DNA of 10,746 nt from Trueperaceae bacterium (GCA_007121175.1 SKMG01000093.1:1-10746), one strand, 5' to 3'; positions 1-8,354 are shown, counted from the stretch's first letter. The notes: generated from the sequence alone by a model not told the origin. Translations and numbers: made by a program.

Positions 1-416
1 CGGGGCAGCCGGAGCGCCGGATCGACCAGCCCCAGGTACGGGAAGCCCGGTGTGAAGCCTAGCGCGAACACGTGGTAGTCGCGCCCGGCGTGGCGCGCGA
101 CCACCTCGCTCTCGGAGAGGCCGGTGCGGCTCGCCACCTCCGCCAGATCGGCGCCACGGTAGTCGACCGGGACGGTGACGCGACGCCGCTCGGGCGCCGC
201 ACCCGCGTGCTCGGCAATAGCATCCGCCCAGCGCCGCACGCGGCCGCCCGCCACGAGCGTGGCGTCGTACTCGACGTACACCGTCGTGTAGCTGGGGACG
301 ACGTCCGTGACGCCAGCGAGCGGCCGCTCGAGCAGCCGGGCAGCCACCGCCTGGACGTCGCGGTTGACGCGAACGTCGATGTGCGAGCCGAAGCTCAGGT
401 AGAGGCCGCGGAGCAT
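1..416 (-). CDS. pxpB: 5-oxoprolinase subunit B (PxpB/KipI family), 3' end missing
   Basis: Partial gene: the first 138 codons are present and the rest lies beyond the window's left edge. PxpB works with PxpA and PxpC in the cytoplasm to hydrolyse 5-oxo-L-proline to L-glutamate using ATP. The translation shows features of the carboxyltransferase C/D domain family: a segment around residues 36-51 (GVTDVVPSYTTVYVEYD), a TVPVDY strand at 81-86, the GLSESEVVARHAG helix at 99-111 and the hallmark FTPGFPYLG at 121-129. The ATG at 416 is the first start in this frame and follows the pxpA stop by 11 bp, so the two genes are probably co-transcribed. The ribosome binding site is weak (GCGAG), which suggests translational coupling. 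The N-terminus is a little short for the family, so the start is less certain than the identity. pxpC probably follows outside the window (inference). Confidence 0.88.
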   Translation of the reverse strand, partial: MLRGLYLSFGSHIDVRVNRDVQAVAARLLERPLAGVTDVVPSYTTVYVEYDATLVAGGRVRRWADAIAEHAGAAPERRRVTVPVDYRGADLAEVASRTGLSESEVVARHAGRDYHVFALGFTPGFPYLGLVDPALRLP

Positions 417-427
417 CCGCTCGCGGG

Positions 428-1198
428 CTAGAACGCCCGCACCTCCACCCCGGCCTCCTCCAGCGCTCGGCGAACCGCAGCGGCGATCTCGACCGACTCG
501 AGCGTGTCGCCGTGCACGCAGAGCGTCTCGGGCTCGAGCTCGATGACGGCACCATCGATCGCCTCGAGGCGGCCCTCGACGACCATCTGCACGGCGCGCC
601 GCGCGGCGACCTCGGGGTCGTGCAGTACCGCCCCCGTCGTGGCCCGCGGCGCCAATTCGCCGCTGGCGAGATAGGCGCGGTCGGGGAACGCTTCGGCCAC
701 CGCCGGCAGGCCGGCCTCGCGCGCGGCGTCGCGCATCATCGCGCCGCCGGCTCCAGCGAGCACCACCAGCGGCAGCCCCGGGTCGACGTCACGTACCGCA
801 TGCGCGACCGCGTCGGCGACCTGGCGGTCGCGCGTCATGCGTAGGTAGAGCGCGCCGTGTGGCTTGACGTGGTGCAGCGCCGTGCCTGCCGCCTCGACCA
901 TGGCCTTGAGCGCACCGACCTGGTACAGGACGTCGGCATAGACCTCGTCGGGGCTCGCCGCCAAGTCGCGGCGGCCGAACCCGATCAGGTCGGCGAACCC
1001 TGGGTGCGCTCCCACCGCCACGCCCATGCGGACGGCGTGCCGCACGGCGGCCAGCATGGTGGTCGGATCGCCCGCATGGAAGCCGCACGCGAGGTTGACC
1101 GACGTCATCAGCGGGAAGAGGCGCTCGTCCATGCCCATGCGCCAGGAACCGAACGATTCGCCGGCATCGGCATTGAGGTCGACGGCTCTTACGGGCAT
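428..1198 (-). CDS. pxpA: 5-oxoprolinase subunit A (PxpA, LamB/YcsF family)
   Basis: 256-residue cytoplasmic protein of the LamB/YcsF family, the PxpA subunit of the ATP-dependent 5-oxoprolinase that recycles pyroglutamate to glutamate. Conserved blocks are visible in order: VDLNADAGESFG (residues 6-17), SVNLACGFHAGDP (33-45), then GAHPGFADLIGFGRRDL, HVKPHGALY, EAFPDRAYLASGELAPR and near the C-terminus ETLCVHGDT. The length matches the usual roughly 245-255 residues. The reading frame stays open well upstream to 1444, but that extension would overlap atpD and carries no family sequence. Two adjacent ATGs lie at 1201 and 1198; the AGGAG at 1204-1208 (minus strand) is 5 nt from the ATG at 1198 and only 2 nt from the other, so 1198 is chosen. 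It is the first gene of a minus-strand unit with pxpB and diverges from the atp operon. Confidence 0.93.
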   Translation of the reverse strand: MPVRAVDLNADAGESFGSWRMGMDERLFPLMTSVNLACGFHAGDPTTMLAAVRHAVRMGVAVGAHPGFADLIGFGRRDLAASPDEVYADVLYQVGALKAMVEAAGTALHHVKPHGALYLRMTRDRQVADAVAHAVRDVDPGLPLVVLAGAGGAMMRDAAREAGLPAVAEAFPDRAYLASGELAPRATTGAVLHDPEVAARRAVQMVVEGRLEAIDGAVIELEPETLCVHGDTLESVEIAAAVRRALEEAGVEVRAF

Positions 1199-1228
1199 CA
1201 TGGCTCCTGGCGCGAGGCTAGCAGATCC

Positions 1229-1264
1229 CGAGCAGTGCTCGCCGCGGGTCCAGAGCGCGCTCTG
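1229..1264. repeat. Pair of perfect palindromes, candidate operator sites
   Basis: CGAGCA-g-TGCTCG (1229-1241) and CAGAGCGCGCTCTG (1251-1264) are both perfect inverted repeats and both contain a GAGC...GCTC core. Their centres are about 22 bp apart, close to two helical turns, which suits two dimers of a regulator on one DNA face. Lacking a real loop, they look more like protein-binding sites than RNA hairpins. No regulator gene is visible nearby. GC-rich DNA raises the chance of short palindromes. Confidence 0.35.
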
Positions 1265-1271
1265 AAGACGC

Positions 1272-1290
1272 CGATGCCCACTTCGCATCG
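1272..1290. repeat. Inverted repeat with 7-nt loop upstream of the atpD promoter
   Basis: CGATGC at 1272-1277 and GCATCG at 1285-1290 are exact reverse complements separated by CCACTTC. It lies about 23 bp upstream of the extended -10 at 1313, where an activator or repressor could sit. A 6-bp arm is within what chance can produce in this much sequence. Confidence 0.25.
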
Positions 1291-1334
1291 CGGCACCGGC
1301 CGATGGAGCGCCTGGTATCCTGAAATGGGACTGA

Positions 1335-3178
<1,844 letters not shown>

Positions 3179-3180
3179 CG

Positions 3181-3582
3181 GTGCCAGAGCGCCCCGCACA
3201 GTCGGACCGCCGCGCACAGTCGGACCGCCCCGCACAGTCGGACCGCCCCGCACAGTCGGACCCCCCCGCGCCGGCCGAGCGCTCGGCTCCGCGCGAGCGA
3301 CCCTCAGAGGACCCGCTCGTCCATACGGTGGGACGCAAGGAGGCGCGCAAGGTCGAGGACCGTCGCCGTGGTAGGCGGGGCCTGGCGTACGGCCTCGGGA
3401 TGTTCGGCGTGGTCGGCTGGTCGGTCGCGCTGCCGACGCTGCTCGGCATCGCCCTGGGCGTGTGGATCGACAGCCGCGCGCCGAGCCCCTACTCCTGGAC
3501 GCTGATGTTGATGCTCGGCGGCCTGATCCTCGGCTGCTTCAACGCCTGGTACTGGGTACGGCGGGAGATGGAGCGTGAGTGA
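3181..3582 (+). CDS. atpQ: N-ATPase AtpQ (AtpI-like membrane protein)
   Basis: 133-residue AtpI-like membrane protein of N-ATPase operons, thought to assist c-ring assembly or divalent-cation supply (family knowledge, not proven here). A long hydrophilic N-terminal tail of about 65 residues is followed by two predicted membrane helices, roughly 67-96 (with WSVALPTLLGIALGVWID) and 104-126 (with GLILGCFNAWYWV); the conserved glycines, Pro and Asn fit AtpQ/AtpI. A TTG at 3175 is possible, but the TGAGGAG at 3168-3174 abuts it directly and lies 6 nt from the GTG at 3181, so the GTG is preferred. The tail contains four exact copies of an 18-bp unit. The gene begins 2 nt after the atpC stop, and a 45-bp gap follows before atpR. 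Confidence 0.88.
   Translation: MPERPAQSDRRAQSDRPAQSDRPAQSDPPAPAERSAPRERPSEDPLVHTVGRKEARKVEDRRRGRRGLAYGLGMFGVVGWSVALPTLLGIALGVWIDSRAPSPYSWTLMLMLGGLILGCFNAWYWVRREMERE
3196..3267 (+). repeat. Four tandem 18-bp repeats inside atpQ
   Basis: The word GCACAGTCGGAC recurs exactly at 3196, 3214, 3232 and 3250, a period of 18 bp. The units encode the hexapeptides AQSDRR, AQSDRP, AQSDRP and AQSDPP in frame, in the predicted cytoplasmic tail of AtpQ. Copy-number change would keep the frame, so the array could vary between strains. Repeat identity at the DNA level suggests recent expansion. Confidence 0.93.
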
Positions 3583-3627
3583 CGCGAGGGCGCCGGCGGT
3601 TCATGCTCTCGGGACCGGGGGCGCCGC

Positions 3628-3957
3628 ATGAGCGCCGAGACGCTCCTGCTGGGCCTGCTCGGCGGCCTGCTCATCGGTGTGGCGTACTTTGGCGGACTCT
3701 GGTGGACGGTCGAGCGCATCCCGCACGCCCGCCGTCCGGGAGCGCTGCTGGCGGCGAGCTACCTGGTCCGGACCGTGCTTGCCCTCGCGGCCTTCGCGGC
3801 GTTGGTGCGCCTAGGACCCGGCCCGCTGGTGGCAGCGCTGGTCGGCTTCGTGGCGGCGCGCGCGGTCGTCGTCCGCCGCCGCGCTCGCGTCGTTACCGCG
3901 GCCCCTGGAGCCGCCGGGAACGGACCGAAGGAGGCCAACGATGACCCTCTCGCCTGA
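3628..3957 (+). CDS. atpR: N-ATPase AtpR membrane protein
   Basis: 109-residue small membrane protein diagnostic of N-ATPase operons. Three hydrophobic segments are visible at about residues 4-28 (including YFGGLWWTV at 20-28), 38-62 and 66-83. Arg48 in SYLVRT and Arg78 in GFVAAR lie in or next to helices 2 and 3; in this family such arginines have been proposed to interact with the carboxylate of the c subunit during ring assembly. The ATG at 3628 is the only usable start in frame after the atpQ stop; its ribosome binding site is poor (CGGGGGC). A charged tail follows the last helix. The end overlaps atpB by 17 bp. The identity is supported by both sequence and position between atpQ and atpB. 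Confidence 0.9.
   Translation: MSAETLLLGLLGGLLIGVAYFGGLWWTVERIPHARRPGALLAASYLVRTVLALAAFAALVRLGPGPLVAALVGFVAARAVVVRRRARVVTAAPGAAGNGPKEANDDPLA
3928..3934 (+). promoter_or_regulatory. Strong Shine-Dalgarno site for atpB
   Basis: AAGGAGG lies 6 nt before the atpB ATG and is complementary to the 3' end of 16S rRNA. It is the best ribosome binding site in the operon, lies inside the atpR reading frame and fixes the atpB start at 3941. Confidence 0.75.
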
Positions 3958-4645
3958 TGAGATCGTCTACGGCACGATCGGGCCCTTCGCCATCAACGCC
4001 ACGCTGGTCTTCACCTGGGTGGTGATGGCGCTCTTGGTGATCGTGAGCGCGCTGGTCACGCGTTCGTTGCGCGTCCATTCGCCGCTCGCCCGCGGCCAGA
4101 ACGTGCTCGAGGCGCTGGTCGTGATGATCCTCGACCAGATCGAGGACATCACCCAGCACGATCCGCGGCCGTACCTGCCGTTCGTCGGCACGCTGTTCCT
4201 GTTCATCGTCACGGCCAACGTGCTCGCCGTCGTCCCGGGCTTCCACCCGCCGACCGGCTCGATCACCACCACCGCCGCCCTGGCCATCGCCGTCTTCCTG
4301 GCGGTACCGGTCTTCGGCATCGCCAGAGTGGGCCTGCGCGGCTACCTGCGCGGCTACCTGCAGCCGACCCCGATCATGCTGCCGTTCACGATCATCGGCG
4401 AGCTGTCGCGCACGCTGGCGCTGGCGGTCCGCTTGTTCGGCAACATCATGTCGGGAACGGTGATCGTGGCGCTACTGCTGGCGGTGACACCGCTCTTCTT
4501 CCCCGTCGTGATGCAGGCGTTCGGCTTGCTGATCGGCGTCATCCAGGCGTACATCTTCGCGATCTTGGCGATCGTGTACATCGCCTCCGGCACCACCGAG
4601 ACGGACCGGCGCCTGCAGACGCCCGGCGAAGGAGACGCACCATGA
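3941..4645 (+). CDS. atpB: N-ATPase Fo subunit a
   Basis: 234-residue integral membrane stator protein that provides the two half-channels for the translocated ion next to the c ring. Several hydrophobic segments are visible: about 18-39, 80-98, 112-128, 142-155 and the long pair 168-190 and 195-217. The essential arginine is present as Arg164 in LALAVRLFGN (equivalent to Arg210 of E. coli subunit a), preceded by the family segment PTPIMLPF and GELSRT. Asn93 and Pro99 in TANVLAVVPG are also typical. The ATG at 3941 is fixed by the strong AAGGAGG and overlaps atpR by 17 bp. The stop overlaps the atpE start as ATGA. Length and motifs are normal for an N-ATPase a subunit. Confidence 0.95.
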   Translation: MTLSPDEIVYGTIGPFAINATLVFTWVVMALLVIVSALVTRSLRVHSPLARGQNVLEALVVMILDQIEDITQHDPRPYLPFVGTLFLFIVTANVLAVVPGFHPPTGSITTTAALAIAVFLAVPVFGIARVGLRGYLRGYLQPTPIMLPFTIIGELSRTLALAVRLFGNIMSGTVIVALLLAVTPLFFPVVMQAFGLLIGVIQAYIFAILAIVYIASGTTETDRRLQTPGEGDAP

Positions 4646-4911
4646 GCGACATCGGCATCATCGGCCTGGCATCGATCTTCACCGCGGGCCTTACCATCGC
4701 GATCGGGTCGATCGGCCCGGCGCTCGGCCAGGCACGCGCGGTCGCCCAGGCGCTGCAGGGCATCGCGCAACAGCCCGACGAGACCAACGCGATCACGCGC
4801 ACCCTCTTCGTCGGCCTCGCGATGATCGAGTCGACCGCCATCTACTGCTTCGTGGTAGCGCTCATCCTGGTGTTCGCCAACCCCTTCTGGGGCGCGGTCA
4901 CGGGCGGGTAG
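4642..4911 (+). CDS. atpE: N-ATPase Fo subunit c (rotor ring)
   Basis: 89-residue hairpin of two membrane helices (about 5-33 and 54-80) joined by a polar loop with the conserved QQP; many copies form the rotor ring. Aligned by eye with the Na+-binding c subunit of Ilyobacter tartaricus, the side-chain ligands are all present: Gln30, Glu63, Ser64, Thr65 and Tyr68 (Q32, E65, S66, T67, Y70 there). The backbone-carbonyl position Val63 is Met61 here. The helix-1 small-residue motif reads Ser23, Gly25, Ala27, Gly29. The ATG overlaps the atpB stop (ATGA) and has GAAGGAG at 4628-4634, 7 nt upstream, suited to the high copy number needed. Na+ specificity is an inference from ligands, not a measurement. 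Confidence 0.96.
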   Translation: MSDIGIIGLASIFTAGLTIAIGSIGPALGQARAVAQALQGIAQQPDETNAITRTLFVGLAMIESTAIYCFVVALILVFANPFWGAVTGG

Positions 4912-4917
4912 GCCAGC

Positions 4918-5823
4918 GTGACGCTCGACTGGTTCACACTTGCAGCCCAGGTGATCAACTTCGTCGTGCTGCTCGTGCTGCTGCGCGCCTTCCTCTACAA
5001 GCCGATCCTGCAGGTGATGCGCGAGCGCGAGGAGGGGATCGAGGCGATCCGCGCAGAGGCGGAGGCGGCGCGCGAGGCGGCCCGCGGCGAGATCGAGGCG
5101 CTCCGCAGCGAGCGCGCGAACCTCGACCGTACCCGCCGCGAGCGGCTGGCCGAGATCGAGCTCGAGGGCGAGACGCTGCGCGAGACCCGCCGCGCGGCGG
5201 TCGAGCGGGAAGCGCAGGCGCTGAGGACGGCGCTCGCCGACGCCCTGCAGCGCGACCGCGAGCAGGCCTTCGCCCTGCTGCGCCGACGCAATGCCGAGCT
5301 GGTGCTCGAGGAGTTAGACGCTGCCCTACGCACCCTCGCCGATGCGTCGCTCGAGGAGCGCGCCGCAGCCGTCTTCCGCCAGCGCGTGCAGGCGCTCGAC
5401 CCCGACACCCGCGAGCGGCTTCGTGACGCCACCCGCTCGGCACCGCCGCTCGTCGCCACGGCGTTCGAGCCCAGCGACGAGGCCCGCGCCGAGCTGCGCA
5501 CCGCGGTGCAGGAGCTGCTCGGCGCGGATGCCGAACCGCGCTTCGTGCGCGACGAGCGCCTAACGTTCGGCGTCAGCCTCACCGTCGGCGGCATGCGCGT
5601 CGACGGCTCCGCCGCCGGACACCTCGAGGCGCTCGGCGAAGCCTTCGATGCGGCGCGGCGCGACCTCGCCCGGGTGGGCGCCGGCGCCGCTGAGGCGGCG
5701 GCCGCGGACGCGTCGGCCGCGGACGCGTCGGCCAAGGCGCCGCAGTCCACGGCGCCGACTCGCGCGGCGCCGGTCTCGATCCAGTCGGGCACGCCGCCAG
5801 AGCGCGGCGAGGAGCCCTCGTGA
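4918..5823 (+). CDS. atpF: N-ATPase subunit b fused to a delta-like C-terminal domain
   Basis: 301-residue peripheral stalk protein that holds the F1 head still against the rotor. One N-terminal membrane helix (about residues 5-27, WFTLAAQVINFVVLLVLLRA) is followed by the FLYKPIL motif and a long charged, probably coiled-coil segment (about 35-150). Residues about 180-245 end with GVSLTVGGMRVDGSAAGHLEAL (218-239 with key residues Gly224, Asp229, Gly230, Ser231, Leu236), resembling the C-terminal part of the delta subunit. The protein is about twice the length of E. coli b, and no separate atpH exists. The last 50 residues are Ala/Pro-rich low complexity with a 15-bp duplication. The GTG at 4918 is 6 nt after the atpE stop with no clear ribosome binding site, so coupling is likely. 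Confidence 0.92.
   Translation: MTLDWFTLAAQVINFVVLLVLLRAFLYKPILQVMREREEGIEAIRAEAEAAREAARGEIEALRSERANLDRTRRERLAEIELEGETLRETRRAAVEREAQALRTALADALQRDREQAFALLRRRNAELVLEELDAALRTLADASLEERAAAVFRQRVQALDPDTRERLRDATRSAPPLVATAFEPSDEARAELRTAVQELLGADAEPRFVRDERLTFGVSLTVGGMRVDGSAAGHLEALGEAFDAARRDLARVGAGAAEAAAADASAADASAKAPQSTAPTRAAPVSIQSGTPPERGEEPS
5701..5730 (+). repeat. 15-bp tandem duplication in the atpF tail
   Basis: GCCGCGGACGCGTCG occurs twice in direct succession (5701-5715 and 5716-5730) and encodes AADAS twice in the low-complexity C-terminal tail of AtpF. It is in frame and looks like slippage in a poorly constrained linker. Confidence 0.85.
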
Positions 5824-7376
5824 CCAGCGAGCGCGACCTCGGCGCACCTGCGCTCACCGCGTCACTCGGGACCGATCTCGACGCGCTCGACCGGGCCCGC
5901 CGCGAGCTCGATCGAACCCTGCGGGTCGACGAGATCGGCACCGTCGCTGCGATCGGCAGCGGCATCGCCGACGTCGCCGGACTGCCGGGCGTGACGGTCG
6001 ACGAGCTCGTCCGCTTCGACGGTGGCGAGCTCGGGATGGCCGCCGACCTCTCCGAGGATCGCGTAGGCGTGGTCCTGCTCGAGTCCGGGGACCGCATCGC
6101 GGCCGGGTCCTTGGTCCGCCGCACCGGCCGGGTGCTCGACGTCCCGGTCGGCGAGGCGCTGCTCGGTCGCGTCGTCAATCCGCTCGGTGCGCCGCTCGAC
6201 GGCGCCGGTGAGGTTCGCGCGGCGGCCCGCCTCCCGATCGAGCGGCCGGCGCCGCCGATCCTGGAGCGCTCCCAGGTCTCGCGCCCGCTGCAGACGGGCA
6301 TCAAGGTGATCGACGCGCTCTTCCCCATCGGGCGCGGCCAGCGCGAGCTCATCGTCGGCGATCGCCAGACCGGGAAGACCAGCGTGGCCGTGTCGACGAT
6401 CCTGGCGCAGCGCGACAGCGGCGTCCTGTGCGTCTATTGCAGCATCGGCCAGCGTGGCTCGGCCGTAGCAGCGGTGGTGGACACGTTGCGGCGCAGCGGA
6501 GCCCTCGGCTACACCACCGTCGTCGCGGCTTCGAGCCACGAACCGCCCGGCATCCGTCAGATCGCCCCCTATGCGGCCATGAGCATCGGGGAGGCCCTCA
6601 TGGAGGAGGGCCGAGACGCGCTGGTCGTGCTCGACGATCTGGTGCAACACGCCCGCGCGTACCGCGAGCTGTCGCTCCTGTTGCGACGCCCACCGGGCCG
6701 CGAGGCCTACCCCGGTGACGTCTTCTACCTGCATGCGCGCCTGCTCGAGCGCGGTACGCAGTTGAGCCCGGCGCGCGGAGGCGGCTCGCTGACCGTGCTG
6801 CCGGTGGTGGAGACGCAGGAGGGGAACATGTCGGCCTACATCCCCACCAACCTGATCTCGATCACCGATGGGCAGATCGTCCTGTCGCCCCAGCTCGCCG
6901 CGCGCGGGATCCTCCCCGCCGTCGAGGTCGGCCGCTCGGTGTCGCGCGTCGGCGGCAAGGCCCAGCGCCCTGCCTACCGCAGCGTCGCGGGCCGGCTGCG
7001 GCTGGCGTACGCCCAGTTCGAGGAGCTCGAGCGCTTCGCCCGCTTCGGCTCCGACATCGAGGAGAGCACCCGCCGAACGCTGCATCGCGGCCGCCGCGTC
7101 CGCGAGGCTTTCAAGCAGGGTGCGCACGAGACCATCGGCGTCTGCGAGCAGCTCGCGGTGCTGCTCGCAGTCAGCGAGGGAGTGTTCGACGAGATCGAGG
7201 TCGGGAGCGTCGCGGCCGCTGAGCGCGCGCTGCGGGACGCCGTCCGGCGCGAGCACGACGTGATCTGTCAGCGCATCGCAGCGGGCGAGGACTTGTCCGC
7301 CGACGACCGCGAGCGCTTGCTCGATACCGCGCGCCATGTCGTCACCTCGACCGCTGAGCGGACACCTGTGCCGTGA
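5820..7376 (+). CDS. atpA: N-ATPase F1 subunit alpha
   Basis: 518-residue non-catalytic nucleotide-binding subunit of the F1 head, three copies alternating with AtpD. Visible features are the N-terminal beta-barrel (EIGTVAAIGSGIADVAGLPG), the LLGRVVNPLG segment, P-loop GDRQTGKT at 180-187 with Lys186, Walker B LVVLDDL with Asp272 and Asp273, and the arginine finger Arg376 in SVSRVGGKAQ that reaches into the neighbouring beta active site. Length is normal. The GTG at 5820 overlaps the atpF stop by 4 bp (GTGA) and has GAGGAG at 5809-5814, 5 nt upstream. All key residues are intact, so it should be functional. The stop in turn overlaps the atpG start. Confidence 0.97.
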   Translation: MTSERDLGAPALTASLGTDLDALDRARRELDRTLRVDEIGTVAAIGSGIADVAGLPGVTVDELVRFDGGELGMAADLSEDRVGVVLLESGDRIAAGSLVRRTGRVLDVPVGEALLGRVVNPLGAPLDGAGEVRAAARLPIERPAPPILERSQVSRPLQTGIKVIDALFPIGRGQRELIVGDRQTGKTSVAVSTILAQRDSGVLCVYCSIGQRGSAVAAVVDTLRRSGALGYTTVVAASSHEPPGIRQIAPYAAMSIGEALMEEGRDALVVLDDLVQHARAYRELSLLLRRPPGREAYPGDVFYLHARLLERGTQLSPARGGGSLTVLPVVETQEGNMSAYIPTNLISITDGQIVLSPQLAARGILPAVEVGRSVSRVGGKAQRPAYRSVAGRLRLAYAQFEELERFARFGSDIEESTRRTLHRGRRVREAFKQGAHETIGVCEQLAVLLAVSEGVFDEIEVGSVAAAERALRDAVRREHDVICQRIAAGEDLSADDRERLLDTARHVVTSTAERTPVP

Positions 7377-8260
7377 GCAGAGGGGTGGAGGTCCGACGGC
7401 AGCTCGACAGCGCCGAGACGCTCGGGATCGTCGTGAGCACCATGAAGACGCTCGCGTTGGTGCGCATCGGCCAGTACCGCCGCTCGGTCCAGGCCCTGGA
7501 CGCCTCCACCGTGACGCTCGATCTGGCGCTCCAGGTGGTCGTGACGCTCTACCCCGAACTGCTCGACGCCTCCGCTGCTCCACGAGGCTCGTCGCTGGCC
7601 GCGGTCGTATTCGGCTCGGACCGCGGCCTCTGCGGTCCGTTCAACGAGCGGCTCGCCCAGCGAGCCGCTGAGGCGCTCGAAGGGCTGGACGCCGCGGACC
7701 GGCGCGTGCTCGCCGTCGGGCGCCGGCTGGAGTCTCGCTTGCGCGCTCGCGGCCTCGACATCGACCACAAGGTACGCCCGCCGGGAGCTCTGGACACCGT
7801 CGATCTGGCGGTGATGGAGGTGCTCACCCAGGTCGACGCCTGGCGCTCGGCCGGCCACGCCGACCGGTTGCTCCTCGTCCACGCCCAGCCCACCTCGGCA
7901 GCCACGTACCAGGCGCGGGTGGTCCAGGTGTTGCCGCTCGACACCGCTCGGCTGCGCGAACTCCAGGCGCGACCGTGGCCCTCTCGCAGGCTGCCGATGG
8001 CGCTCTCGGACGCACAGACGCTGGTCCAGACTGTAATCCGGCAGCGGATCGCCAGCGCCCTGGTGCGCGCCTTCGCGGCCTCGCAAGCGAGCGAGAACGC
8101 CGCTCGCTTAGCCGCGATGGACGCTGCCGAGCGCAACCTCGATGAGCGGATCGCCACGCTCCGCACCGCCTACAACCAGGCGCGGCAGAACGCCATCACC
8201 GAGGAGCTGCTCGACATCCAGGCCGCCTACGCGGCGGCCGGCGGCGCCGTCCGTCGCTGA
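7373..8260 (+). CDS. atpG: N-ATPase F1 subunit gamma
   Basis: 295-residue rotor shaft that passes through the alpha/beta ring and turns with the c ring. The N-terminal helix region contains STMKTLALVRIGQYRR, the central Rossmann-like part carries FGSDRGLCGPFN (80-91), and the C-terminal helix has the conserved ASENAARLAAMDAAERN block starting at residue 239, continuing to the end region NQARQNAITEELLDI. The length matches the family. The GTG at 7373 overlaps the atpA stop (GTGA) without a recognisable Shine-Dalgarno site, so it probably depends on reinitiation after atpA. It is the last gene of the operon, as expected for N-ATPases. No U-rich terminator follows; the next gene starts 105 bp downstream. 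Confidence 0.95.
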   Translation: MSRGVEVRRQLDSAETLGIVVSTMKTLALVRIGQYRRSVQALDASTVTLDLALQVVVTLYPELLDASAAPRGSSLAAVVFGSDRGLCGPFNERLAQRAAEALEGLDAADRRVLAVGRRLESRLRARGLDIDHKVRPPGALDTVDLAVMEVLTQVDAWRSAGHADRLLLVHAQPTSAATYQARVVQVLPLDTARLRELQARPWPSRRLPMALSDAQTLVQTVIRQRIASALVRAFAASQASENAARLAAMDAAERNLDERIATLRTAYNQARQNAITEELLDIQAAYAAAGGAVRR

Positions 8261-8332
8261 TCCAGCGGGCCCGCGATCCCGACTCGCAGGACGCCGGCGC
8301 TCGGTGAAGAGGCCCGCGACACGCTGGCCCGA

Positions 8333-8346
8333 GGCCATCGGTGGCC
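8333..8346. repeat. Short hairpin in the atpG to GGDEF-EAL spacer
   Basis: GGCCA-tcgg-TGGCC forms a 5-bp perfect stem with a 4-nt loop, 19 nt before the next start codon. There is no T-run, so it could be a weak terminator for the atp operon or an operator next to the downstream promoter. Short stems like this are common in GC-rich DNA. Confidence 0.25.
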
Positions 8347-8354
8347 ACTCTGTG

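Noticed and set aside
3196..3267. Short repeats as a CRISPR array
   Set aside because: The copies are directly adjacent with no unique spacers and encode an in-frame peptide repeat.
3580..3627. Read-through fusion of atpQ and atpR, which share a frame across the gap
   Set aside because: A normal TGA ends atpQ, atpR has its own ATG, and the two proteins are separate in the family.
4334..4357. Perfect 12-bp tandem duplication in atpB (LRGY twice)
   Set aside because: The GLxGYLxxYLxPTP pattern is, as I recall, normal in N-ATPase a subunits, so no insertion is implied.
5862..7583. 573-codon open frame on the minus strand opposite atpA and the start of atpG
   Set aside because: Shadow of a GC-rich gene; the plus strand encodes an intact alpha subunit and the antisense product has no recognisable motif.
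8265..8274. GCGGGCCCGC after atpG as a terminator
   Set aside because: A palindrome with no loop and no T-run cannot form a useful terminator hairpin.
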